Assembly (NCBI RefSeq): GCF_020882015.2
Contig: NZ_CP086555.2
Location: forward strand, 1-64,000
Source of the DNA: Candidatus Borrelia undatumii
GTDB taxonomy: Bacteria; Spirochaetota; Spirochaetia; Borreliales; Borreliaceae
Reading direction: 5' to 3'
DNA length: 64,000 nucleotides
The translations under genes were made by a program, and so were the position numbers. Of this stretch, positions 20,950 through 29,294 are shown piece after piece. The notes under the pieces were generated by a model, which was not told the origin of the DNA, ran no database searches, and saw nothing but the letters and a program-made list of their open reading frames with translations. Each line of letters begins with the position of its first letter. Position 1 is the first letter of the stretch.

Positions 20950-21585
20950 ATGAAAAGAAACCTTTTAGTTTGCTTGATCTGGTTGATCCTGTTGGGCTTG
21001 AATGTGTCAAGGGTCGTGGCTTATTCGGTTGATAGGAATGGGAACTCTGTTATCGGGGTGGACTTGAGCTTGGGAATGCCTCTTTTCTATAATGATTTGT
21101 CGAGTATCTATCCTTCAAATTTGTATCCCGGAGGGATTGGAGCTCTTAAATATCAGTACCACATATTAAGCAGCCTAGCTGTGGGGCTTGAGCTTAGGTA
21201 CTTGTTCAATTTTGACATTAATCAAACATTCAACTTACTTAACCCTGAAGCTGGGATAGGTAAGACACTTGGCATAGTTCCTATTACGTTTTTAATAAGC
21301 TATGTGCTTGATATTGGCGAGCTTTTTCAAATACCCATGTTTTCAAATGTAGGATTTTCCCTAACCTCTTACGGAGACAAAAGTGATAATATTTCAAATT
21401 TAAGAACCTTTGATGCTATGCCTATAATTTCAATTGGCTGTGGGGCTTTGTGGAACTTCAATTATAAGTGGTCTCTAGGCCTTACAACAGCATGGTGGTC
21501 GATGTTTGAATTTGGGAACTCCGCTAAAATAGGACACTTTTTGTTAGTTTCTCTCTCAGTAGCAGTAAATGTAAATAAATTGTAG
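20950..21585 (+). CDS. probable outer-membrane beta-barrel protein
   Basis: A 211-residue protein with a clear signal peptide (residues 1-24, ending VVA-Y). The remainder consists of alternating amphipathic beta strands with glycine and aromatic residues and short turns (GVDLSLGMPLFYN, VGLELRYLFNF, WSLGLTTAWW). No transmembrane helices are seen after the signal. This suggests a small barrel, which is an inference. It is co-transcribed with the BAM lipoprotein gene 7 bp downstream. The first 150 bp are markedly G/T-rich. It corresponds to BB_0027. Confidence 0.72.
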   Translation: MKRNLLVCLIWLILLGLNVSRVVAYSVDRNGNSVIGVDLSLGMPLFYNDLSSIYPSNLYPGGIGALKYQYHILSSLAVGLELRYLFNFDINQTFNLLNPEAGIGKTLGIVPITFLISYVLDIGELFQIPMFSNVGFSLTSYGDKSDNISNLRTFDAMPIISIGCGALWNFNYKWSLGLTTAWWSMFEFGNSAKIGHFLLVSLSVAVNVNKL

Positions 21586-21592
21586 GTTTAAT

Positions 21593-22624
21593 ATGAACAG
21601 TAAGGATCTTAAAAAATTAATTCTGATAGTATTAACATTAATGGTTGGCTCATGCTCAAGTGAATCTATCTTTTCTCAGCTCAGTAAGTTACAAAAAATA
21701 AGTAGTGATAACAACACGTTAGACAGTTCAAGTCCAAATGGTGTTTCACTGGTTGACAATACCTTATACATTGCGGCTATGCACTTATTTAAAAAAGAAA
21801 ATGGAAACGTTGAAAGAGTAAATTTTAGTGATTCTTATGAATTTGTGATTGATCTGGTCAATATTTTAGGAAAAACATATCTATTAGCCCAAAGCAAAGA
21901 AGGTAAACTGGAACTCTACATTCTTGAGAATGACAAGTGGAAGCTTATGTTTCAAAAAAACTTAAATGCCATTAAATTCCTGAAATCTATAGACGCAACT
22001 GAAGTCAAATCAGCCTACATTCTAGCATCGGAAGAAAATGGAAATCAAATTATTTTAGATATTAATGGAGGCAACAGAACTCCCGCAGGCACACATAAGG
22101 GCGACAAATTTTATCAAATCTCAAATGAACATCAGTTAATCACAGGCAGATTCTCAAAGATTTGGAAACTTGACAACGGTGAACCTGTGCATGCTAATTC
22201 TAAAAATGAAATAATGCCCATAATAGACACAAATATCCGTGGTTTCAGTGAAACCTTGATAATGACTGGGGGAGGCTATAGCGACAGCTCAGATAATAAA
22301 CTTGCAATGTACTCAAGTATAGATAATTATCAAGAGCCAGTGTTTAACCGAGAAGATATAGGAGGATTTGTTGCATATTTTGCAAGAGAGGTTAATGGAA
22401 CAATAGTCATTGGCAGTAATAATGGATTTGTAGAGCTTGTCAAAGGCGAAGGCACATTTGACCTACAATCACCCTCTAAATCTGTATCACAGGGATCCTA
22501 CAATGCTTCACAGTTGAGTAAAACAAAGCTTAATAATATTATACCCATGAACGGAAAAACCTATATCCTGACTCAGGGAAAGGGACTATGGAAAATCGAG
22601 AATAATGAATTAACTAAAGAATAA
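21593..22624 (+). CDS. lipoprotein, BAM complex subunit (BB0028 homologue)
   Basis: A 343-residue lipoprotein with a lysine-rich n-region, hydrophobic core and lipobox VGSC at about residues 18-21. The rest is repetitive and beta-rich, consistent with a propeller. In B. burgdorferi the protein at this locus, BB0028, was reported with BB0324 as a partner of BamA in outer-membrane protein assembly. Assignment rests on gene order and the lipoprotein architecture. Its 3' end overlaps the convergent DUF188 gene by 15 bp. Confidence 0.8.
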   Translation: MNSKDLKKLILIVLTLMVGSCSSESIFSQLSKLQKISSDNNTLDSSSPNGVSLVDNTLYIAAMHLFKKENGNVERVNFSDSYEFVIDLVNILGKTYLLAQSKEGKLELYILENDKWKLMFQKNLNAIKFLKSIDATEVKSAYILASEENGNQIILDINGGNRTPAGTHKGDKFYQISNEHQLITGRFSKIWKLDNGEPVHANSKNEIMPIIDTNIRGFSETLIMTGGGYSDSSDNKLAMYSSIDNYQEPVFNREDIGGFVAYFAREVNGTIVIGSNNGFVELVKGEGTFDLQSPSKSVSQGSYNASQLSKTKLNNIIPMNGKTYILTQGKGLWKIENNELTKE

Positions 22625-23044
22625 GCGGTGAAAATTCATTGTAAAATTTGAATATCTAGCCTTGTTGAATTCATGAGTAAAATACCTCTTTACCTTAATA
22701 GAACCCAGGTTATTGTTCATGTTGGATCTGAAGTGTAGATAGCCTATGTTGTTTATGTTGAAAATGTGACCCTCGTCGTTGATGACTTTAATTTCCAAAT
22801 CCAATAGGTGTTTGGCAAGCAATATATCTCTTGTAATTACAATACTGCTCCTATCAGCTAATTCCACAATAAAAGAGTCGGCATCTCCTACAACCTTAAA
22901 AGCAACATTTTTGGCGCACTCTAGATTTAAGGATTTATTTGAAACTAAAATAAGTCCTACGCTTCTTTGGAAGACAAAATTTTGTAAAAATTTTATTACC
23001 CTTAAATTACAAGAATCAGCATCAACAAAAATCTTATCTAACAA
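22610..23044 (-). CDS. DUF188/YaiI-type PIN-like domain protein
   Basis: The 144-residue protein matches the UPF0178 pattern. It opens with [13 protein letters not shown] (compare VDADACPV), then [29 protein letters not shown]. These aspartates resemble the metal site of PIN-domain nucleases; activity is unproven. The likely start is TTG at 23042-23044, overlapping the upstream gene by 11 bp. Translational coupling is probable because no good separate ribosome binding site is seen. It corresponds to BB_0029. Confidence 0.78.
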   Translation of the reverse strand: MLDKIFVDADSCNLRVIKFLQNFVFQRSVGLILVSNKSLNLECAKNVAFKVVGDADSFIVELADRSSIVITRDILLAKHLLDLEIKVINDEGHIFNINNIGYLHFRSNMNNNLGSIKVKRYFTHEFNKARYSNFTMNFHRLFFS

Positions 23045-23669
23045 TCCTATAATCCATCACCTTTAAGATTAGGAAAGACTTCATCTTGTCCTTTTTAATA
23101 GGTCCAAATACTCTAGAATCATTCAAAATTTTTAAATTTTCATTTAGGAGAAAAAACTCATTCTTCTTTAAAGTAAAACACTTAATTGGTTCATTGGATT
23201 TAAAAAAATTATTCAATTTATAATTACTTATAAAGGTACCATTTAAATAAAAAGAACCACTACCTCCTCTGTTAACCAATATATCAAAACCCCTAACATA
23301 AACTGAATCTCCCCAAGTAGAAACTATTCTTGATACACTATACTTTTTTGTATTAAAAATTTTACTCAAGCAAAATAAATCTCTGAAAAAATCTAACATA
23401 ACATTACCCTCTGAAGCTAGCTTTTCATAAAGCACAATATCGTTCACCCTAAAAGGCACAGAAAAAAACCTTATGTATTTCGACACAAAAACTAAATCAT
23501 GATTCTTTGTTATTAGAGGCAACATTTCTTCACCTTGAAAAGTAAAAATCTGCATAACAAGTTTTGTAAAAACATAATTTAACATTAAAAATAGCAAAGT
23601 AAAATTAAAAAACTTCTTCCTTCGCTTTTTCCTTAAAAGTCTCTGTTCAAAAGTTGCATATGCCGCCAT
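23034..23669 (-). CDS. signal peptidase I paralogue, apparently catalytically dead
   Basis: A 211-residue S26-family protein: basic N-terminus, one transmembrane helix (about 20-42), then a periplasmic domain. The serine box SMxPTL is replaced by E48-M-L-P-L-I. The catalytic lysine in the usual KR pair is replaced by S113-R114 ([11 protein letters not shown]). Only the structural box LNDSRVFG is kept. It starts at the ATG directly after the stop of the intact lepB; an upstream in-frame TTG at 23723 is a weaker alternative. It may be a pseudo-enzyme partner of LepB. It corresponds to BB_0030. Confidence 0.8.
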   Translation of the reverse strand: MAAYATFEQRLLRKKRRKKFFNFTLLFLMLNYVFTKLVMQIFTFQGEEMLPLITKNHDLVFVSKYIRFFSVPFRVNDIVLYEKLASEGNVMLDFFRDLFCLSKIFNTKKYSVSRIVSTWGDSVYVRGFDILVNRGGSGSFYLNGTFISNYKLNNFFKSNEPIKCFTLKKNEFFLLNENLKILNDSRVFGPIKKDKMKSFLILKVMDYRIVR

Positions 23670-23670
23670 T

Positions 23671-24738
23671 TTAGAGAAAACCCATCCTATAAAAGGGAAA
23701 ATGCAAGAAAAAAGTTCTACCAAGTATCTTATTTTTATTTATGACACCAAAAAACCTGCCATCATGGGAGTTATCTCTATTATCTCCAATAGGTAATACA
23801 TACCCATAAGGCACATACAACCCATAATCTCTCATTATTGCTTTTTCCATATAATAATCAACATATGGCATGAAAGCCACCAAATAACTGTATTCTAATC
23901 TCTCAACTTCAAATCTATCAATAACTCTCAAATTAAAAAATGAAAAATCGGGCATATTCTTTAGATCTAAACTTAATTGTTTTAATGCAATAACCATAGC
24001 AAGATCATCATAAAGCTTATATTCCTCATCTTCCACAAGTTTCTTGGAAACAAAATCATACTCCAAGGAATCTTTATATGTTTTTTCTTCTACAAAATCC
24101 TCTTCCCCTTCTTTCTTAATAAACACTCTTCCATTTCGGAATCTTACAACTTTACCATCCGCAAATAACGCTCTTTTCACAAAAAACCTAACACTAGGGT
24201 TCCCATCCTCATCTCTGTCAAGATCAACAAAGGAGAAAGTCAACATAAAAATTATTCTTTGCAAAATATCAAAAAAAAGTCCCTTTGACTTGTACTCTAT
24301 ATTTTCAAAAATAACAATATCCGCTTCTCCTGGCTCCCTAATTCCATTTATCTTACCCATTCCAGGCAAAAATTCGGGTCCATAAGAAAACTTGTCTACA
24401 AATAAAAAATCTCCAACCTTAAGAGTATCTTCCATGGATCCTGTTGGAATTCTAAATCCTTGGAAAAAATACTGATTTATTGCCAAAACAAAAAGCACAG
24501 CTCCTAAAAATTCAAACAAAAAGCTTACAAAAAAACCTCTTTTCCTAGCTTTTAACTTATAAAAATACTTCTTTCTTTTTCTATAGGTTAAATACCCCTC
24601 AATAGCCTTTACCAGGAAGCAAGCCAATTTGTCTAATTTCCCTAAACACATAAATTCCGACCTCGATAATAAAATATACATAAAATCTAAAATACTTACA
24701 AATACGAAAATGCTTGAAGACAGTGTAACAGATAACAT
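23671..24738 (-). CDS. lepB: signal peptidase I
   Basis: Cleaves signal peptides on the outer face of the inner membrane. The 355-residue protein has hydrophobic segments near 8-24 and 70-90. The serine box GSMEDTL follows (S101), then the lysine box FFVKRA (K188), and the GDNRDNSHDGRFFG box near the C-terminus. Both catalytic residues are present. The N-terminus is long for the family, and internal ATGs at M20 or M30 are possible starts. The catalytically dead paralogue follows immediately. It corresponds to BB_0031. Confidence 0.92.
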   Translation of the reverse strand: MLSVTLSSSIFVFVSILDFMYILLSRSEFMCLGKLDKLACFLVKAIEGYLTYRKRKKYFYKLKARKRGFFVSFLFEFLGAVLFVLAINQYFFQGFRIPTGSMEDTLKVGDFLFVDKFSYGPEFLPGMGKINGIREPGEADIVIFENIEYKSKGLFFDILQRIIFMLTFSFVDLDRDEDGNPSVRFFVKRALFADGKVVRFRNGRVFIKKEGEEDFVEEKTYKDSLEYDFVSKKLVEDEEYKLYDDLAMVIALKQLSLDLKNMPDFSFFNLRVIDRFEVERLEYSYLVAFMPYVDYYMEKAIMRDYGLYVPYGYVLPIGDNRDNSHDGRFFGVINKNKILGRTFFLHFPFYRMGFL

Positions 24739-24766
24739 TGACCATGTCTTAATACTTACCTATAAT
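24738..24766 (+). promoter_or_regulatory. near-consensus promoter giving a leaderless transcript
   Basis: -35 TTGACC (24738-24743), a 17-bp spacer, and -10 TATAAT (24761-24766). The expected transcription start near 24773 falls at the start codons of the PEGA/FGE gene (GTG 24774, ATG 24777), and there is no ribosome binding site. Confidence 0.75.
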
Positions 24767-24773
24767 TACACAT

Positions 24774-26243
24774 GTGATGCATAAAGAAGACGAAATTGGT
24801 ATTAACGACGAGGCTTTTAGAGTAAGGTTAAAGCCTATATTAGGAGTAGAACCAAAGGTTTATGTTTTATTGACAACATTCATTCTGGCTTTATCTATGG
24901 TTTTTATTTTTTTAGTAAATCCCAAAATAAAGAATCCTGGAGCCTATTTACATGTGAACACTAATATTGAAGGGGCACATGTTTACATAGATAAAAAGTA
25001 CCTTGGGAGAACTCCATTAACTAAATACACAAATGCCACCACGGGAACCTTAAGAATCAAAAGACTGGGGTTTGGTACTTATGAAGAACAAATTGAGATA
25101 GGAAATAAATTTTTTACAAGTTATCACTTTAATGTCAATCTAGCATTAAGAGATCCTGTTAAAATTATGAACCAAAGGCAAAAGGAACTCTCAGTTATGA
25201 CAAAACTTAAAAACACCAGCGACAATATACAACCGATTCCCGTATTCTCACTAATTTTAAAAGACTTAAGAGACAGACCAGAATGTGTTAAGAAGTTCTT
25301 CAAGATTTCTATTCCGTATTTAAACTCAAGTGTGATATTTAAAGACTTTCTGAAAGCATATAGGGAAATTTATTTGATAAACGATAAGAACAACAAAGAA
25401 ATGTGGGAATCTTTAAAACAAAACTTTAATCTTGAAGACAGGGCGATTCTTTGGTTTTTTGGAAACCTGGACAAAGAACAGCAAAAACAAATATCTAATG
25501 AAAAGTGGTTTATAACTCTAATAGAGAAACTAAAAGATGAAAGAAAAGTGTTAACGTTTAAAAACAAAAATGTAGATCTAACTCTGGAAGGCTTTAAAAA
25601 AGTAGCTTCAAGCGCCATTGAAGGTATTCAGGATTATAAACTGCATTCCCAAAACATTACGATCAAAACTAAATACAGACTAAAAGAATTTTTGATACAA
25701 AATAAAAACATTACCAAGGCTGAGTACCAAATGTTCTTGCATGAAAATCCTAGGTGGAAATTCAGCAATAAGAATAATTTAATAAGGGAAGAACTGGTAG
25801 ATGAGAGATATCTTAAAAATTTTGATCAAATGCCATCAAATGAAGACATTACTAATATATCGTACCACGCAGCACTAGAATATGCTAAATGGTATTCTTC
25901 AAGCCTACCAAAAGGATTTACAGCAAGGCTCCCACTATCTCAAGAGTGGGAGCTATACCAAAGAGAAGAATCAAAATCAGTCAATAACTTAAATATAAAT
26001 GAAATCTCTCAAAAAGTTGGGTTTTGGAATCTAATGCAAAATCCAAGTTTTAATGATGTCTTATTATTCAGAGATGAAAATGAAAATAACATATATTCTA
26101 CACACTTTCACTCGCTAATAACTGAGGTTAGGACATATGTCTATGATGAAAACTCGATACTTAAACCCTCAACAAAAGCTTCTTTTTTTAAAAGTTGGAG
26201 CTCTCCAAACATTGGGTTTAGGCTGATTGTTGAAAAGGAATAG
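24774..26243 (+). CDS. PEGA-domain protein with C-terminal FGE/SUMF1-like domain
   Basis: The 489-residue protein has a cytosolic N-terminus and one transmembrane helix at about 30-50. A PEGA domain follows (YLHVNTNIEGAHVYIDKKYLG) at about 58-115, then a helical linker. The C-terminal region (310-489) resembles formylglycine-generating/sulfatase-modifying domains: NITKAEYQMFLHENP, AALEYAKWYSS, LPLSQEWELYQ and the closing IGFRLIVE. Catalytic FGE cysteines are not evident, so it is probably a binding or structural version. Start is GTG 24774 or ATG 24777. It corresponds to BB_0032. Confidence 0.8.
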   Translation: MMHKEDEIGINDEAFRVRLKPILGVEPKVYVLLTTFILALSMVFIFLVNPKIKNPGAYLHVNTNIEGAHVYIDKKYLGRTPLTKYTNATTGTLRIKRLGFGTYEEQIEIGNKFFTSYHFNVNLALRDPVKIMNQRQKELSVMTKLKNTSDNIQPIPVFSLILKDLRDRPECVKKFFKISIPYLNSSVIFKDFLKAYREIYLINDKNNKEMWESLKQNFNLEDRAILWFFGNLDKEQQKQISNEKWFITLIEKLKDERKVLTFKNKNVDLTLEGFKKVASSAIEGIQDYKLHSQNITIKTKYRLKEFLIQNKNITKAEYQMFLHENPRWKFSNKNNLIREELVDERYLKNFDQMPSNEDITNISYHAALEYAKWYSSSLPKGFTARLPLSQEWELYQREESKSVNNLNINEISQKVGFWNLMQNPSFNDVLLFRDENENNIYSTHFHSLITEVRTYVYDENSILKPSTKASFFKSWSSPNIGFRLIVEKE

Positions 26244-26245
26244 AT

Positions 26246-26695
26246 ATGATCTCATTGTTGCTTGAAAACAAAAAAGCAAGATTCAATTACTTCATTGAGG
26301 ATAAAATAACCTGTGGTATTGTATTGAGGGGAACTGAGGTTAAATCTATTAAACTAAAAAAATTTTCATTTAGTGATAGCTTCGCCTATGTTAAAAAGGA
26401 CGAATTATGGCTTGAAAATTTGCATATATCTAAATACAAAGAAGGAAACATCTTTAATCATGAGGAAATAAGAAGTAGAAAGCTTCTTGTTACAAAGAAA
26501 GAAATACAAAAACTAAAAAAATTCAAAGAAAAAGAAGGATACACTCTGGTTCCCATTTCAATTTATCTAAAACACTCATTAATAAAAGTAGAGCTTGGCT
26601 TGTGTAAAGGTAAAAAATTATTCGATAAGAGAGAAGTACTAAAACAGAAAAGCATCAAGAAGGACTTGAGCCGCGACATTAAGCGGTATAGATAA
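26246..26695 (+). CDS. smpB: tmRNA-binding protein SmpB
   Basis: Binds tmRNA and delivers it to stalled ribosomes in trans-translation. The 149-residue protein shows the OB-fold signatures NKKARFNYFIEDKITCGIVLRGTEVKSI, KLLVTKKEI and KVELGLCKGKKLFDKRE, and ends in a basic tail. It begins 2 bp after the PEGA/FGE gene, so it shares that promoter. The matching tmRNA gene is at 39544-39901 in this window. It corresponds to BB_0033. Confidence 0.97.
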   Translation: MISLLLENKKARFNYFIEDKITCGIVLRGTEVKSIKLKKFSFSDSFAYVKKDELWLENLHISKYKEGNIFNHEEIRSRKLLVTKKEIQKLKKFKEKEGYTLVPISIYLKHSLIKVELGLCKGKKLFDKREVLKQKSIKKDLSRDIKRYR

Positions 26696-26715
26696 TCTGA
26701 TGAATAAATATCGCA

Positions 26716-26745
26716 GATTAGAGTGTTTATAAAACTGCTCTAATC
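26716..26745. terminator. candidate bidirectional terminator hairpin
   Basis: GATTAGAG (26716-26723) pairs perfectly with CTCTAATC (26738-26745), with an inner GTTT/AAAC pairing. It lies between the convergent smpB and p13. No U-tract follows on either strand. A competing hairpin (AATCTG 26694-26699 with CAGATT 26714-26719) shares part of the same arm. Confidence 0.5.
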
Positions 26746-26769
26746 TCACTAAATAAAATCAAACTAGAA

Positions 26770-27303
26770 CTAATAACTCTTTGTAAAAGAAATCCCAAGT
26801 CCAGGCACGTTGCTTCCATTCACAGCAACACTAAAACTAGGTTGGAACCCTCCTAAAGCAACGCCCAAGTTCTGTCTGAGCTTCTTATTATAACTAGAAG
26901 CATGCACAAAAGGAAGAACAATCTCAACAAGCCTTGTTATAGCCAAAGTAGCCCCCCCTACTGCCATTAAAGAAACCGCTAGCACTGGCCACTCTCCAAC
27001 ATCCTTCTTATCATTAAGCTCGCTCATTCCGCCAACAGAATATACACCATAAGCCAACAACCCAGCGCCAATAGCATCAAATCCCAAAATAGATAGACCA
27101 CCAACAACATCTCCCTGCGCAAAAGACCCTATCCCAAATCCCAAAAATAGATTCAAAAAAAACGGAATCAAAGGATCCTTTTTAGAAGACTCATAAACTA
27201 ACAACTTACCCACCGAGTCATCACTCGCACTCATACCCCCAACCTGAGCAAAACTAGCAAAGGCACAAAAGGAAAATAAAAACACAACCAGTATTCCCTT
27301 CAT
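26770..27303 (-). CDS. p13: outer membrane channel protein P13
   Basis: Borrelia-specific channel-forming outer membrane protein; in B. burgdorferi it is C-terminally processed by CtpA. The 177-residue protein has a signal peptide (about 1-20, ending FASFAQ) and several hydrophobic helices (PFFLNLFLGFGIGSFAQG and others). The ATG at 27301-27303 is supported by GGAGGAGG seven bases upstream; a TTG one codon earlier is also in frame. Its 108-bp upstream region holds the inverted repeat at 27342-27359. It corresponds to BB_0034. Confidence 0.93.
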   Translation of the reverse strand: MKGILVVFLFSFCAFASFAQVGGMSASDDSVGKLLVYESSKKDPLIPFFLNLFLGFGIGSFAQGDVVGGLSILGFDAIGAGLLAYGVYSVGGMSELNDKKDVGEWPVLAVSLMAVGGATLAITRLVEIVLPFVHASSYNKKLRQNLGVALGGFQPSFSVAVNGSNVPGLGISFTKSY

Positions 27304-27341
27304 CAAATAACCTCCTCCATCATTATGATATAAATGTTACT

Positions 27342-27359
27342 ATACTATTAACATAGTAT
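27342..27359. repeat. inverted repeat upstream of p13
   Basis: ATACTAT and ATAGTAT are perfect 7-bp arms with a 4-bp spacer. They lie about 40 bp upstream of the p13 start, where promoter elements are expected, so this is a candidate operator. Confidence 0.4.
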
Positions 27360-27410
27360 CAACAATACAAAAACAGACCCACCCAACAAAGGAGGTAACA
27401 GAATATAAAT

Positions 27411-29294
27411 TTACCTAAATTTAACCTTTTTAAGCCTACTGTTTGAAATCCTCTTGCCAACAGAAACCCTCGATTTAATCATAAAATCATCAATATTAAG
27501 CGTTTTAACAATATCCTTACTAGTAGAAAATTCCACAACTTCAGGGCTTAAAGCAAAGTCTACAAATTCATCCCCATCATCCAAAAATTTGTAAATCTTA
27601 TCCGTAATGAACTTATCTATCTTAAATCTCTTAACATAATAAAGATTCTCAGACTTATTAAGATAAATAACAGAAAATATCTGATCCTTTGAATTATTTA
27701 TATCATAAACTAAAGCGTCTATATTATTCTTGTCGATAAAAGTTTTATCCTCAATATTCTTTATAACATAAGATTTTTTCTTAAATACCAATACTTTATC
27801 ATAATAGCTAGCATTACCAATAAACTCACCATCAACAAGACTAGTCCCAACAAAACCAGATTTTAAATTTAAATAAACCTTCATATTTTTAGTAGCTATT
27901 TCCCTAACATTTTTTGACCGAATAAGAGATATTTCCGTCTTCCTTTTATAAGCTTTAGAATATTTTGAAAGAAGCTTATCAATAAAATTTATTGAATATC
28001 CTCTAATTGCCCCAATATTACTTTCAACACTTCTTAATTCACTACCAAGAGCCTTAATGTCTTTGTTGTTCTTATCAATATCAAAAATACTTATTTTTCG
28101 AATAGGAATTTTAAGTAAATTTTCAATATCACCCAAAACAATCTCTCTACAAAAGTTATCTCTATATTTTAAAATTTTACTTAAAATAATGCTTACAACA
28201 TCAGACTCATTAGAAATAGTCTCAAGAACTTTATAAATTCTCTTTTCAATAAATATTCGCTCTAGAGTTTTGTAAAAAATTTTTTCAAGTATTTTACTTT
28301 TCTGTAATTCAAGCTCCATCTTTAAAACTCTTTGCAGGTGTTCCGCATGAAACTTGATAATATCCGTAACGGTATAAATAACAGGGTATCTATCACTCAG
28401 TAAAAGTAAATTAACAGATATGGACACCTGACAATTCGTATAATGATACAATTTCTCAACAACCTCATTGGCATATACCCCCCTTGGAAGAATCAACTCA
28501 ATCTCCACATTCTCCGTGGTAAAATCGTTAATACTTGTTACCTTAATATAATTTTTTCGAATAGCCTTCTCAATCGAAGCTATCACACTTTCAGTAGTTT
28601 CCCCGAATGGCAACTCTTTTATTAAAATAGTCCTATTATCATCTGTAGCCTCAATTTTAGCACGCACTAACACTTTTCCATTTCCATCCGCATATTCATT
28701 AACATCAACTATCCCACCCGTAGGAAAATCCGGATAAAGCTCATAAGGCTGACCAAGTAACTCACTCCTCACAGCATTCAAAATTTCATTAAAGTTGTGT
28801 GGTAAAATCTTTGCGGCCATGCCAACCGCAATCCCCTCACTCCCCTGAATGAGTACTACTGGTATCTTTGCAGGAAAAATCAAGGGTTCACTATTACGAC
28901 CGTCATAAGAAGATTCATAAGATGTTATTTCCTTACTATAAAGCACATCAAACGCTAACGGAGTTAATCGACACTCAATATACCGCGAAGCAGACGCAGG
29001 ATCACCAGTCAAAAGATTACCAAAATTCCCCTGCTTCTCAATAAACAAGTCCTTATTTGCCATATTAACAAGTGCTTCGTATATGGAAGTATCCCCATGA
29101 GGGTGATACTTCATTGTATTTCCAACAACATTTGCAACCTTATGAAAATTACTATCGTGCATCTCAAAAAGAGAGTGTATGATCCTCCTCTGTACAGGCT
29201 TGAATCCATCAATAACACTAGCAATTGCACGATCCTTGATAACATAAGATGAATATTGTAGAAAATTATCTCTAAGTAGCGTTCTAATGTCCAT
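27411..29294 (-). CDS. parC: DNA topoisomerase IV subunit A
   Basis: DNA-cleaving subunit of topoisomerase IV, which decatenates replicated chromosomes. The 627-residue protein has YHPHGDTSIYEALV near 63-76 and the active-site tyrosine Y105 in SASRYIECRL. Its shorter C-terminal region separates it from GyrA. The start overlaps the parE stop by one base. It corresponds to BB_0035. Confidence 0.95.
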   Translation of the reverse strand: MDIRTLLRDNFLQYSSYVIKDRAIASVIDGFKPVQRRIIHSLFEMHDSNFHKVANVVGNTMKYHPHGDTSIYEALVNMANKDLFIEKQGNFGNLLTGDPASASRYIECRLTPLAFDVLYSKEITSYESSYDGRNSEPLIFPAKIPVVLIQGSEGIAVGMAAKILPHNFNEILNAVRSELLGQPYELYPDFPTGGIVDVNEYADGNGKVLVRAKIEATDDNRTILIKELPFGETTESVIASIEKAIRKNYIKVTSINDFTTENVEIELILPRGVYANEVVEKLYHYTNCQVSISVNLLLLSDRYPVIYTVTDIIKFHAEHLQRVLKMELELQKSKILEKIFYKTLERIFIEKRIYKVLETISNESDVVSIILSKILKYRDNFCREIVLGDIENLLKIPIRKISIFDIDKNNKDIKALGSELRSVESNIGAIRGYSINFIDKLLSKYSKAYKRKTEISLIRSKNVREIATKNMKVYLNLKSGFVGTSLVDGEFIGNASYYDKVLVFKKKSYVIKNIEDKTFIDKNNIDALVYDINNSKDQIFSVIYLNKSENLYYVKRFKIDKFITDKIYKFLDDGDEFVDFALSPEVVEFSTSKDIVKTLNIDDFMIKSRVSVGKRISNSRLKKVKFR

